Below are positions 1 to 10,925 of a stretch of 64,000 nt of DNA, piece by piece. The notes under the pieces are model-generated. The model was not told where the DNA came from and made no database searches. It saw nothing but the letters and a program-made list of their open reading frames with translations. This DNA comes from Chlorella sorokiniana. Its lineage: Eukaryota; Chlorophyta; Trebouxiophyceae; Chlorellales; Chlorellaceae. The stretch covers positions 2,668,001 to 2,732,000 of the forward strand of contig CP084613.1 of assembly GCA_025917655.1 (NCBI GenBank), read 5' to 3'. The stretch's first letter is position 1. Every line of letters starts with the position of its first letter. Both the position numbers and the translations under genes were made by a program.

Positions 1-1313
1 CGCTCGCACCCCCAGCACCAGGATGCGCACCGCATCAAACCCGGCCTCCAGGAATGCGGCGCCGCGTGGGTGCTGCGCGCAGGGTAGGCGGCAGGGATCA
101 ACCATATGTAATCGTTGCTGCCAAGTGGGTCGCATAACTGACCATGGACATCCAACAATGCTTCCAGGGGCTGCCCTAAGAAGCAGGAGCGCACCTCCAA
201 CACCGCCTCAGAGATGGCACCCCAGTCCAGCACGCCGCCAGCAGCGGCCGCTGCCGCAGCGGACCCGTTCCCATGCGCGGTGAGGGCAAACGCCAGGGCC
301 CGCAGCGCGGCAGGCACCATGGCTGCGCGGTCCAGCGCTGTCTGCACGCTCTCTGTGCTGGCGGCCCCCAGCAGCAGCGCGTCTGCCTCAGGCCCTGCCA
401 CTGCAAGCAGACACATGTTGGCTGCGTCCACCAGGGCTAGAGCCAGGTCTGGGGAGGCCAGCGTGGCCTGACGCAGCTGCTTGTGGTGGAAGGCCAGCTC
501 GCAAAGCGCTGTCAGCAGGCACAGCGCCTTGCCCACGTGGTCGTAGCAGGAGCTGGACGCAATCTCAGCGCTTGTCAGCTCTGCGGTGGCAGCGTCTGGT
601 GGGACAGCTGGCTGGCCTGACAGCAAGCAGCCCAGCACATGGCGCGGCAGCACCAACATCAGCTGCGACACCCCCACACGGGAAGGCGTCCTGCCGGCGC
701 GTGGTACACGTGTAAACCTGCGGTCAGCGTGCAGCAGTGGGCAGCATGCGGCAGTGGGCAGCCTGCTTCTGCACCAAGCAGATGCATGCAGCTGCTTACA
801 ATCAAAGAGGAGTGTGCTGATGACAGGATGGTTCACTACAAAAAGGCTCCTTGCGCCCCATGCCAGCGCCGCCCTCACCAGTACTGCCCACGCTCAAAGC
901 TGACCAGCTTGTGCAGGTCAGCTGCGTGCAGTTGCTCCACACAGTTGAAAACATCCATAAGCTGCAGAAAGTGCCACATGGAGAGTAGTAGAATGGAGTT
1001 TGTGCAATTCCCAGGCAGCAGGGCCATCAGATGTAAGTTTGAAACACGCTAGCCGCTGCAGCCGCAGCCGCCCCTGCACGACACGGTGCTGCTTGGCTGG
1101 CCCGACTTCGGGCGTCTGGCAGGGAGAAGGTCAGTATAAAGCAATCACCTTCTCATCTTCTTCACGTGCATGCTGCTGCAGCTGCAAAAGCTTCTGCAAA
1201 TAGCCAGAGAAAGTGAGTGCTGGTGGGGCAGGACTGCAAAGGGTAGGGCCTGAGGGCCTTGATGACGCAGCGCTTCGCCTGCATCATCCTACCTGTCTTT
1301 CGTTGAGTGCCAT
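1..1313 (-). CDS. Unknown multi-exon protein, 3' end cut off by the window edge
   Basis: I do not recognise this family. Reading the minus strand, a short start exon (1293-1313, MALNERQ) is followed by exon 1149-1193, rich in Gln and Glu. Further exons lie at about 1030-1112 and 880-980. A long exon covers about 130-720 and is leucine- and alanine-rich, as expected for a stack of helices such as an ARM/HEAT-type solenoid. After an intron at roughly 100-200, coding resumes and runs off position 1. GT and AG bases fit the exon ends I could check. There is no signal peptide or clear membrane segment. The product is therefore at least 250 residues with an unknown C-terminus. It is divergently oriented to the PrimPol gene. 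The helical-repeat idea is an inference from composition only. Confidence 0.5.
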
Positions 1314-2138
1314 GATGGACCCCGCTCACACCCAGCCACTCAATCAGCGGCTCGTCAAGCCCCTCCGAGCCAGCAGCCCTTGTCACTATTTGGCTGCATG
1401 AACATCCACCCTAACATGGCTGTGCATGCGCTTGGACTCCAAAACGGTACATCACCTTGGCTGGCCTGGGCTGCTGGGGCCGGCACAGCACGCGACTCTT
1501 GGCTCCAAACAAGGTGTGCATTGTTTTGCCCTCCTTCCCATCCCCGGGGTTGCCTGGCAAGCGCAGGGCTAGTCGTGCTTCGCTTGATAACACTGCTCGG
1601 GTTGCGGACAGCCTGAATGCAATCGCGGGAGTTGGCGGAGCAGCTTAGAACTCTTTTGCAAGGCAGCGAACCACGGGGATCCTCTGTACAAGGCTCCCGC
1701 CGCAAACCCAACCCTCTATACAGTGGCCCTAAAGTAAGCGGCACGACTAGCGGTGCGAGGTACACCGGCATACAGTCTGCGACAGCTGACAGAAGTAGGA
1801 TTAGTCCTGCTTCGCCTGTGGGAGGCACCAAAAAACGGGCTCCCTCAAAAGACACAGCAGGGGGATGTGCTGACAGGCCGTGCCACGACGGTATTCCAGA
1901 CCATCGGCAAGGTGGGAGTGAGCACGTGCACTGAGCGAGTAATTCAGCTACGTATGCCATGCTTTAAACGTAGTTTGACGAGATGAAGCCTAGTTTCATG
2001 CTGCAGGGAATCACACGACGGGTGTGTCCCTGGCGTGGCCACTTCCACCGCTTGCTAGCCACGAACGGCGGGCTCATCTTTGCGGTGGCACCGCTCAGCT
2101 GACACCCGCGGCTGGCTCACAGCCTAGATCCCTGCACC
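1314..2138. other. Intergenic region between divergent genes; nothing recognised
   Basis: This is the stretch between the start of the unknown minus-strand gene and the first plausible plus-strand coding. Open frames on both strands here have no conserved pattern and mostly lack ATG starts. It probably holds both promoters and the 5' exon or leader of the PrimPol gene, but I could not fix a start codon. Confidence 0.4.
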
Positions 2139-3235
2139 TTGACTTTGGGCTGCTGCACATTGCCACTGCGAGTGACACGCAAGAACGTAGCCCCCTTTTG
2201 GAACAGCCTGGGCACACAGCAGCGCGTCAAGCGCACCTTACCCTCAGCAGCAGTTCCCCGCTTCAGTTGTGCCAGGCAGTGTCGCCAGCCCAGTCTTCCA
2301 TCGTCACAATTGCAGCCTCAGGACAGCGGGCAAGCCTGTTGGTATAGCATTCCGCCATCACCTGACGCGCACGACAATCCTGTCTTCAGCCAGCAAGGTG
2401 GAGCATCGTCACTGGCAACGCTGCACCCTGCCTTGCCTGCCCCCTCCTGCACCAGGCAGCGGGCAGCCAACGACCCCGGAATCCAGAACAACGGGTACCC
2501 AGTCCAGCAGATCTTGGCAGCTAGTGCAGCAGCGGCCCCGCCGCCGTCGCCATTTAACAACAGCCAGGAGCGGCGCGACGAGATTGAGCTGCTGTCAGAG
2601 ATGGCAGCGTGCGCTGCTGCGGGAGCTTGGAGCTCCCAGGAGGAGGATGCGGCCGCGACGGCCCAACGACAGCAGCAGTCAGCAAACGGACAGCCGTTAA
2701 TGCAGGATTGCAGGCAGATGCGCATGGCAGAAACTTCAGGAAGTCCTCTGGCGCTGCAGCGGCCTGCGAGTCCCGGTCATGCGCCGGCAGCCAATGCGTG
2801 TGGATTTAGCATCCAAGAGCTCTCCGAGGCAACAGACCCTTGGAGCCAGCCCGATGAGAACGCGCAGCCACAGGGCCAGCAGCAGGAGGAGCCACAACGA
2901 GAGCAGCAGCTGCCTGGGCTGCCTTTCATGCATGCTTTGACAGACACCAATCTCCCGACACAGCAGGCTGCCCCCACTGGTGCCGTGCTGAATCAGTGGG
3001 CAGTGGTAGGGCGAGAGCACCAGCGCCAGCAGCATCCGGGGCATGGCCTTGATTGCTTTAGCCCACGAGCGCAACTGACGCCTCAACAGCAGCAAGAGCG
3101 CAGCCGGCAGGAACATGATGTGCTTGCTGCCACCTGCCCCACAGCCAAGGCAAGTGAAACCCAGCATGCGGTTGGCAACAGCAAGGGGATTGTCGCTTCT
3201 ACTGTCAGCAATTTGGTGAACCCATTCATGACTCA
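2139..3235 (+). CDS. Gln/Ala-rich low-complexity reading frame, possibly the N-terminal part of the PrimPol protein
   Basis: One frame stays open from about 2139 to 3437 and codes for a Gln-, Ala- and Pro-rich, probably disordered polypeptide with acidic patches (for example around 2570-2600). No in-frame ATG is present near its upstream end, so the true start must lie in an upstream exon or further inside. Just downstream, a different frame opens at about 3236 and leads towards the PrimPol catalytic domain. I could not find a convincing intron to join the two. It could be a long disordered N-terminal extension of PrimPol, absent from animal PrimPol as I recall it, or a separate short gene. 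Codon use looks coding, but there is no family signature. Confidence 0.35.
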
Positions 3236-5910
3236 TTGCGATCCATTATGCGCAGCTGCAAGGCCTGCGAGAGAACTTTGCGACCCAGCGGGAGGCGTTC
3301 CATGCCGCCGATCGCCACAACAGGTGTATGCCGCTGGCACCGCTGCCGGTGTTTGTAGGTTCCAGGGTGCCTCTGGAGAGTTTGCGGCCACCCTGGCAAG
3401 GTGGCGCATTTGGACCTTGTGCAGCCGTGAGCGCTGACCGTGCCAACAGCAGCAGCAGCGGCAGCACGAGCGGCCTCGCCAGCACAGGCGAGGTGGCCAG
3501 CGGTGGCGGGCGGCAAGGCCCAACCCACGGCGGTGCCCTCGGCGGCCAGCAGCCATTGACAGCGCAACGGCGCGGTTTTGAGGCCGACTTCCTGGCTCGT
3601 TGGCAGCCCGGCGCCCAGCTGGTCATTGACTCTGAAGGCTACTCTGTCCCTGCTCTGAAGCGCACCCGGGAGGCTGAGGCCGCTGAGGGCAACGTGCAGC
3701 AACAGCAGCAGCAGGAAGCTAACCTGAGCGCAAGAGAACAGTACCTGGCAGCTCTGCAGGTTCCCCAACATTCTGCGCGCGAGCCAGCGGGAGTCAAAAG
3801 CGCAAGCTGCCACCAGATGCGCACAGCAGCCAGCTCCTCATCCAGCTGGCTGCCAGGATAGCGAGCCCTCCGGAGCCGACTTGACTGCGCTGGCCCCGGA
3901 GGATGAGGAACGGCGGCAGGAAGCCGTTCGCACCTTTGTGTGGAGAACCGTGGCAGGTGGGACCATTGGACCTAGGCTTGTGGGCCGAGCTGCCGCAGCT
4001 GTTAACCAGGCCGCCTCCTGGACATCCCTTCATATGTCACTGCTTATGCCTAAACCCCACCAAGCAGGAGTGGCGCTTACTACCGCAGCTTTGTGGCAGC
4101 CAGCTACCCTGCGGTTTGGCTGTTGCTGCAGCGTCTGGCCCCGAGGCGCGGCACTGGTACGAGGTAATCCGCGAGGGCCGCCCCGCCCATCTCTACTTCG
4201 ATCTGGAGTTTCAAAGGGCAACAAACCCCAGGGTGGGGACAACTTCACAACAAGCCGCTTGCTAGAGTGCTGTAGTGAGCCAATGCCCCTTGGCTTTAAG
4301 GGTGGGCAGGCCCCTTTTTGCTCTGCTCGCTGAAACCCCGCGTACAGCAGGCGTTTGAATGTCGGATCAGGCTGTCATGCACTCTGTGCTCCCTGGTGCA
4401 GGTTGATGGCGAGGGATTGGTGGATGTGTTGCTGCGGCATGTGGCTGTCCAGCTGCAGTGAGCCGCTCGCCCGCTAGCGTGTTCTGGCTGGGGGCAGGCA
4501 TCTGACGGCGTGCCTTGGGGAAACTAGCTCTGCACTTTTGCGGTTGCTCACACCGCCGTGCACCGACGTGTCTCCCACCTCATGCAGGCTGCACTATGGT
4601 TTGTCTCTGGACCCTCGCTGCGTGTACGAGTTTGACTCCTCTACCGCCGAGAAGTTCAGCAGGCACCTCACCCTGCGGCTGCCTGGCCACGCCTTTGCCA
4701 ACAACCATGCCATGGGCAAGTTTGTGGCGCAGGTGGGGGGCAGGGCAATTCCTGCCCATGGCTGGCCTTACTGTTGCCACAGCCAAGGCACAAGGGGAAC
4801 AGAGCAGCTGCTGGAGATTTGCCCCTGTTGTGTGCTTTATTTTGCATGCATTTGCGTTTGGCAGGTGCTGACAGCAAGCGGCAATGACCTGATGGTGGCT
4901 CGCGGAGAGGCAGGCTCAGGTGGAGGTCCCCCACCCCGGGCTTCCTTTGTGGACTCTGCGGTTTATTCCAAGTAAGCAAAGCGCCGCCTGCCGCCGCGAC
5001 CGAGAGCTGCGGTAGCGAGGCAAGGCTGCGTGCCTGGGGCAAACCGCACGACTGTTGCATGGCCCCACCCATGGCACCAGTCCACTCGCTCTCCTCCCAC
5101 ACCAGGAACCGCCACTGGCGCATGTCGTACTGCTGCAAGGGCGGCAAGGAGGCCGTGCTGCGGCCCACACCCCGCTTTGCCACCCGTCCCGGCTCGTCGC
5201 CTTCCCCACTGGCTGTCTTCCTGGACACGCTGGTGTGCAACGTGGACCCCCGTGCCCGCCTTCTGCTCATGCCCGACCCTCTGCCAATGGGGGCCCCACT
5301 GCACGTGCGCTACAAGCCACTGCAGCGGTGGCGTTGGGCGCAGCTGCGGGCGGCGCGGTGCGCATTGCCTGGAAGCAAGATGTGTGGGACCCGGCGATGT
5401 CGTCAGAGGAGGCTGCAGGTGTGTGCACCCAGGATGCACGAGGGGCCGTTGCACAAAGCAAACTGTGAGCCCGCTGTTATGTCAAGGCCTAGCTTCTTGT
5501 CTTCCCTGCTGAATCTCAACCCTGTTGGCATTGACTTCAGCCCTGCCTCCCGCAGAGCTGCGACGGCTGGCGGAACGTGCACTGACCTTTGTGGAGGAGG
5601 CGGCCACGCGGCGTGCTGGAGGCGCACCGGCCCGCGCACGCACGCTGGCTTTCTGTGGGGCGGCGCCCGCGTGGCCTACTCCATGATTGGTCCTGGCAGT
5701 CACTGGTGCGAGAACATGGGCCGGCCCCACATTTCCAACCACGTCTATTTCGTGTTGGACTTTGGGGCAGGAGCCTACACACAGAAATGCTACGACCCGG
5801 ACTGCGCCCGCTTCCGGTCTGCGTGGATGCCGCTGCCAGCAGCTCTGTGCCAGGGGATGCTGACTGGCAGGCTGCCCTCGCCCATTCGACCGGCGGATCA
5901 GTCAGCCTGA
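3236..5910 (+). CDS. PRIMPOL: Primase-polymerase PrimPol (archaeo-eukaryotic primase superfamily)
   Basis: PrimPol makes DNA primers and restarts stalled forks in nucleus and organelles. Matches to the animal protein, in order: YEVI followed by LYFDLEF near 4155-4205, carrying the catalytic acidic motif; the DSSTAEKFSRHL block near 4635-4670; and FVDSAVYSK-NRHWRMSYCCK spanning a clean intron (donor at 4972, next exon from 5106). The C-terminal zinc-finger region at 5695-5830 has WCENMGRPH, then QKCYDPDC and PLPAALC, which supply the Cys/His ligands. The frame changes at about 3780, 3860, 4070, 4139-4142 (a CCCC run) and 5640-5680 without usable introns. This fits the homopolymer problem seen in other genes here, although decay of this gene cannot be excluded. 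Stop at 5908-5910. Family assignment is firm; exon structure and N-terminus are not. Confidence 0.85.
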
Positions 5911-6140
5911 GCCAGGTTGGCTGTTTATTGAGTATTCGTTGCTTTCAAATAATGGACACATGCGAGCATCTGCACCTGCCAGCATGCAGAGCGGCGGCGC
6001 CTGCGCCCCGCTGTTTTTTCAATTGTGACCGTGCCTCTCCAGGATCCCATCGCCTCCACTTGTATCTCATTCCGTCGTGAGGTGAACTCCTAGGACATTA
6101 CCCAGGCAGCCATACTCAGGCGTCCTGGTGATAGTGAGGT

Positions 6141-7290
6141 ATGGCTGAAGCCAAACGGCTCAGGGTGGAAGCGAACGGGCCAGGGCCAAACGACAATGCA
6201 GCTTTGGCTACATTGCTTGACCGCTTGGAAGCCCTGCTCACCACCGGGAAAGGCAGTGCTGGGCTCGATGACGTGCGGGATGAGTTAGAGCGCATAAAGA
6301 GCGCAACGGACGCGTATTACCACGACCAGACAGCCTGGGCGACGGTCTCCAGCGCTCAAGCTAAGCTTCAGGTGCGCCTGCTAAGCTTGCCGCCACCGCC
6401 GCGCTCTACCTGCCGGCTGCTGTGTGGCGATGCAGAACGTTGGTTTGGCGTTGCCAATAGAAAGCAGGAGTAGATCAGGCCTCTTTATTTTGACACGTGA
6501 TTTCAGGCGGCAGTCGTTGCTCTACAAGCTGTTGTGGACCGCTTCACTCCACCGCCTGGCTACAAGCCGCCGAAGGCTGGAGACGAAGGTTACGTGCAAG
6601 GCCTGCTCTCTTATGCACATCGCCTGAGTTACAGCACCTCTGCTCCTCTTGGATACCAGCCAGGCCAGCCACTGTATTTCTTCAAACCTCCTGCGCCACA
6701 AGAAGCAGAGATGCGGGCCTCTCAGCTGCATGCCTTCAACCGTGAGTTGTCAGCCCAGATGGATGAAGCTTTGCTGTGGTGTGGTTGACGGCCAGCAACA
6801 CGTGTGGCTAGCTTGCTTACAGCCAGAGATGGAAATTGGAAACCATGTGCTCACATAACTGTGCAGGCGGTTGGGCAGCCCGCCAGGAAGCAGCAGCGGC
6901 GCAGCAAACCGCAGCACCGCAGCCCACCGCGGCCCAGGCAGCCGCACCTGCAGCCTTCTCCTCGGGAGCTGGTGGCGACTTGGCAGCTATGGCAGAGCAG
7001 CATGGTCTGGACGTTAAGCAGCTGCTGGCCAGCATGCCGCCTGGGTGGAAACCAGGAGACCCCATCCCTGCGCTGGGTGGGGCCCCGCTGCGGCTGAGGC
7101 AGCACCTGCCGCCCCGTCTGTTGAGGCGCCGCGGCAGCGCGACACCAGCCTGGCAGAGGAAGAGAGGGCGCCTGCAGCACAAGTGCCGCTGCTGACGGGG
7201 ATCTTTCTGGACGACTTTGGGCAGTATGATTACGTGTCGTCTGATGGGGAGGGCGACAGTGGGGATGACAGCGAGGAGGAGAGCGACTAG
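6141..7290 (+). CDS. MED4: Mediator complex subunit 4
   Basis: MED4 is a middle-module subunit of Mediator, which links transcription factors to RNA polymerase II in the nucleus. Three exons: 6141-6371, 6507-6783 and 6867-7290, with phases that fit. The N-terminal part is a predicted coiled coil. The family block follows: FTPPPGYKPP, then YAHRLSYSTSAP, a GYQPGQPL segment and PAPQEAEMRASQLHAFN, matching the conserved 'A.ris.s.saP..w.PG' region. The tail ends in an acidic Ser/Asp run (SSDGEGDSGDDSEEESD), as in the human protein. In the last exon the frame shifts inside GGGGCCCC at 7079-7086: GWKPGDPIPALGG lies in one frame and the acidic tail in another. A missing base is the likely cause. A TGTAA motif lies at 7492, about 200 bp past the stop. 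Confidence 0.87.
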
Positions 7291-7480
7291 ACGACGGAAG
7301 TAGAAGCATGCTGTGCACTGCTTCACAGTGGCAAGTTGGTGCTTACATGCGGGGCTAAGCAGCAACCATAAACATTTGTTTGGTACATGGTTGATGAAAA
7401 GGGTTCGTGTCGGACAACATGTGTTCTGCTTGTTCATCCAGGCATGCCAGTCAGGGATTTCAGGTCAGCAACAAATACAG

Positions 7481-7513
7481 GGTAAGTAAGCTGTAAGTAG
7501 GGTAAGTAAGCTG
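7481..7513 (+). repeat. Short 20-bp tandem duplication with TGTAA signal downstream of MED4
   Basis: GGTAAGTAAGCTG occurs at 7481-7493 and again at 7501-7513, giving a 20-bp period. A TGTAA motif, the usual green-algal poly(A) signal, lies between the copies at 7492-7496. The stretch from 7291 to 7592 holds no other gene and probably contains the 3' ends of the convergent MED4 and U-box genes. Confidence 0.6.
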
Positions 7514-7592
7514 CCTCCACAATGGGTATGTCAACTACATGGTGAATGCTACCTGTTCTCGAGGTGGCCCTGCCAGCAGGGCTGTGGCAAGG

Positions 7593-9512
7593 CTACGAAG
7601 AGGGTAGCAAGGCCAGGAATGGCACAGCGCGCATCAGCCGCCCAGCGGGACTCTCATTGGGCAGTCCTGCCGACAGGAACATGCAGCCCAGCACCACCAC
7701 GGGGTGACGCAGCCAGCCAGGCAGCTGCAGCGGTGCGCCATCGCCTCCCTCTGCGCCGTTATCGTCGCGCGGGCTGTTGCTGATGCGCCGGGTGGCAGCG
7801 CCCTTGCCGGTGCGCCGTCCCCGCGCTCGAGCTCTCGCAACCTGCGCTCCACCTCGCCCTGGCGGCGCTGCAGGGAGCCGGTGAGCACATGGCAGTACTT
7901 GAGCAGCAGGCGCTTCTCCTGGGTGCTCACACCGCCATGGGCGCCACCAGGGCTGCTGCTGCCGGCGGCGGGCATGGGGCGGAACAGCAGCTGTTCACAC
8001 AGCCTGCGAAGTCAAGGGGGCAGTCGTTGAGGTGGTGGGGATAAGGGTGGGTGGGGGTGGGGGTGGTGGTGGGGGGGGGACACGGGGCGCAAGCCTTGGG
8101 GGAGTGAGGGCTTACAAGCCATGCATGGGCAGCCAAAGGGGGCTGTCAGCAACTGTAGTGCCGGGCGTGCCCGGCTTGCAACACAACACCCTTCAACCCA
8201 CCTGAGCATGAATGCATCACCCAGCCGCGCTTCCTGCGACAGCTCCACCAGCTGGTCCCACGACAGCAAGCCGCAGCCGCCACCACGCCCCAGCCGTCCC
8301 TCAAACAGCGAAACCAGCTTTTCAAACACATATGTGTCACCGGCAGACCCTGCATTGCTTGGCTCATCTGTCCAACAGCTGTGTGGTTCATGAGCAAATG
8401 GGGGATGGGGGCGAGGAGGGGGCAGAGGGCATCGAATCTTTGAGCCAGCATGTGAACCCCGGCGGCAGGCGTCCCTGCGCCCCAGCTGTCCCAGCCGCCT
8501 CTGCGACAGGCTCCAGCCCCGCACACCTGAGACAGCGGCGCAGCAGCTCTGCTTGTTGCACTCGATCTGCATCTTCCAGCAGCAGAGAGGACCAGATGGC
8601 GGCTGCACGGTCCCGGTAGCCGCCCTGGAATAGCCCCTGGGCAAAGAGCAGCAGGGCATTTCGGTCGTACGCATTGGAAGGGTGTGCCGCCACGTACTCA
8701 ATAGCCTCAGGTGACAGTCCCTGCAGCAGGTGGGAGTAGAGGGAGCACCAGCCGCTCGGGTTACCCGGCAGCACGCACACGCCAGCCGCCAGGCGCTATG
8801 CGAGCAAGGCGACATGAAGCGCGTCGACCCGCGTGCGCGAGGGCTTTTGGTTGCATGCGGAGGGCCCCTCTTGCAAGGTCAACTAAGCGCCGCTGGTGCA
8901 GCACAGCTGTCCTGGAACTGTTACACTTAGGGCTATCCTCCCCTGACCCGCAAATCACTACGCACCCACCCGCGCACACACCCAATTTCCCGCCCAACAA
9001 CCCACCTGAACGTGACAGCCGGTGTCCGCAACCAGCTCAACAGCTCGACGCAGATACCGCATGGGCTCTGGTGCGCCGCTGCACACCCGGTCCACGCAGG
9101 CACGGGCTACAGTCTCGCGGTACTCCAGGGCACGAGAGCGAAGCACATATACCGGAGTCAAGCTGCTGTTGAGCAGCGGCTGGCGGGTGAGCGGGTCAGT
9201 GACGGAGCGCTCCAGGTGCGCCATGATCGCGGCGCGCTCGTACACGTGGCCCGCCGAAGTCAGAACAGGGTCGATGAAAGGGCCAAGCGTCAGGGGCAAA
9301 CCTGGGGAAGGGGAGCAACACGACGGCAAGCTGGGGTGAAGAGGAGCCGCGGTGAAGAACGCTGGCCTGTGAACGAGCATATGCCTTACCAGCTCGGAAG
9401 GACAGTTCCATAGCAGGTCCTCCTCCACTTCCACGCTTTGTTTTTGCGGTGTCGGGGTCCGTTGACGCGGAGAGCCCACGCTCAAGGACGTCCTGGGAGG
9501 GGAGAGTGCCAT
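7593..9512 (-). CDS. U-box domain protein (putative E3 ubiquitin ligase) with helical C-terminal region
   Basis: Five exons on the minus strand: 9390-9512, 9006-9301, 8527-8720, 8202-8357 and 7593-8003. The second exon encodes a U-box: a CPLT start, FIDPVLTSAGHVYERAAI, then TDPLTRQPL. This zinc-free RING-like fold recruits an E2 enzyme. The frame at the U-box start is off by one base in the GGGG run at 9293-9296; restoring it gives the expected VCPLTLGPFIDPV. Exons 3 and 4 encode amphipathic helices of unknown type. The last exon encodes a charged coiled coil followed by a hydrophobic stretch (HPVVVLGCMFLSAG) near the C-terminus. Its frame also seems to change at about 7815. The role is inferred from the U-box alone; the substrate is unknown. 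Confidence 0.7.
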
Positions 9513-9861
9513 GATTGCGCCCAGGAATCTCAGCTAAAAGCCTACAACATCGTCCAACTAGCGCAAGATGGCCACCGACTTGCTAGGCACACCTACAGTA
9601 CCTGTTCAAGCAGTACACGAGCCATCGTACCATGCAACATGCAACATGAAATGCCATGGTCTCACATGCCACGGCTTGCATCGTGTCTTATACCAGTGGA
9701 CGCAGGCTTAGCGATTGGCCCTGGTTTTGTTTCGGCAGCAGCGGCGCCAAGATGCCGCCTCCAACACGGGCGGTTATTACACACCAGTCAAACAAAACAT
9801 GAAAGCTGATCTACCGCCAACACCGTGACATGGAGTATCTTTGTTTGAGCATGCATCGTGT
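9513..9861. other. Intergenic region, nothing recognised
   Basis: This lies between the start of the U-box gene and the 3' end of the SF3B4-like gene, both on the minus strand. It should contain the U-box promoter and the SF3B4-like 3' UTR. I saw no further coding pattern. Confidence 0.4.
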
Positions 9862-10568
9862 TCACCAACGCATCTGCAGAGCGAGTTGCTGCTGGGCGGG
9901 CATGAACAGCTGCCCTTCAGGCTGCATGGGGAGGTATGCATGATTGTGAGGGGTGGGTTGATGCTGTTGCAACTCATGCTGCCCGGCATGGTAGGCACTT
10001 TGATTGAGCAAAAATGCCTGCTGCTGCTGCTGCTGTTGCTGCTGCTGTGGCGCCACAGGTGCATGCGCGGCTGCAGTGGACAACCGCGCATGGACTGCGG
10101 AGCTGCCACCACCTCCCATTGCCCCAGCAGCTTTTTTCCCGCCAAAATCAACTCTGATTGGGCGTCCAAACAGCGTCAAGTTGCCTCCAAACATCTTCAC
10201 AGCGTACGACGTGCTCTCCGCTGACAAATACTCAACGAAGCCGTAGCCGCGGTTCCGAGCCTTGTCGCTGGTCCCACTGCCACTGCTGCTGGGTCCAGAT
10301 GTAGAGTCCAACAGAGGGAGACTAACAGATACAACCGGTCCAGCCTGCAGGATACAGGCCAAAGAACACGAATACAAGCTACAAGCCACAGGCTGACAAG
10401 CGAGCGGGCGGGACTGCTGTGGGGATTGTATGTGAGAAGCGGATTCAACGACATTCCGCCATGTTAGCAAACCTGAATGCCGATCTCATAAAGCAGCCTC
10501 CTGGTCATGCGGGGGTCCTGAGGCAGGTTGCCCAGAAACAGTGTTGTCGTCTGCTCTTCTCCCGCCAT
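9862..10568 (-). CDS. Single-RRM protein resembling the first RRM of splicing factor SF3B4, with poly-Gln tail
   Basis: Two exons, 10473-10568 and 9862-10344, encode about 192 residues. The start (MAGEEQTTTLFLGNLP) begins directly with the RNP2 motif. LLYEIGIQAGPVVSV follows, which is close to the LLWELF.QAGPVV segment of SF3B4, a subunit of the U2 snRNP SF3b complex. RNP1 is present as RGYGFVEYLS and the RRM ends with GRPIRVDFGGKK. Typical SF3B4 carries two RRMs and a Pro/Gly-rich tail. Here there is one RRM and a tail rich in Gln, His and Pro, including about ten consecutive Gln near 10018-10047. It may be a divergent paralogue rather than the core SF3B4. It shares a 357-bp upstream region with the ABC transporter gene. 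Confidence 0.78.
10018..10047 (-). repeat. CAG/CTG trinucleotide run coding for poly-Gln
   Basis: A run of CTG units with one TTG interruption on the plus strand reads as CAG/CAA Gln codons in the SF3B4-like gene. Such repeats often vary in length between strains. Confidence 0.85.
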
Positions 10569-10925
10569 ATGGGAGCTCGGAGTTCACCAACGCAACGGAT
10601 AATCCTTCAATCAGGTGCCTCCAAAGCAAGCCGTGCAACACACCAGTCTTGCTTGCGTTGCGTGCGTTGGCCAGTGTGGCATCGGCAACCGTTGTCACAT
10701 CATCCGCTCGCTGCACTCTGTTATGCTGAAATTTAACCTTCTCACCCCTTAAAGAGGGTGGCTCCGACAGTCGAGGTTCGGTCGCAGCCAAATTTCTAGG
10801 AGAGCTCTCTAGGAAAGCACATTGTCATATAATTACGCCCTGGAAACACTAGTGTCGGAACGCAGGGATGTCTACGCCCAACCAGGACGCCTTCTGCCAG
10901 TGACGGCTCTTGTGGCCTGCGCACT
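10569..10925. promoter_or_regulatory. Probable bidirectional promoter between SF3B4-like gene and ABC transporter
   Basis: Only 357 bp separate the two divergent start codons. No other coding pattern fits, so both core promoters should lie here. I could not identify a TATA box or a known operator. Confidence 0.5.

Noticed and set aside
1355-1960. 201-codon open frame on the minus strand upstream of the partial gene
   Set aside because: No ATG-anchored conserved content; composition looks like GC-rich noise between divergent genes.
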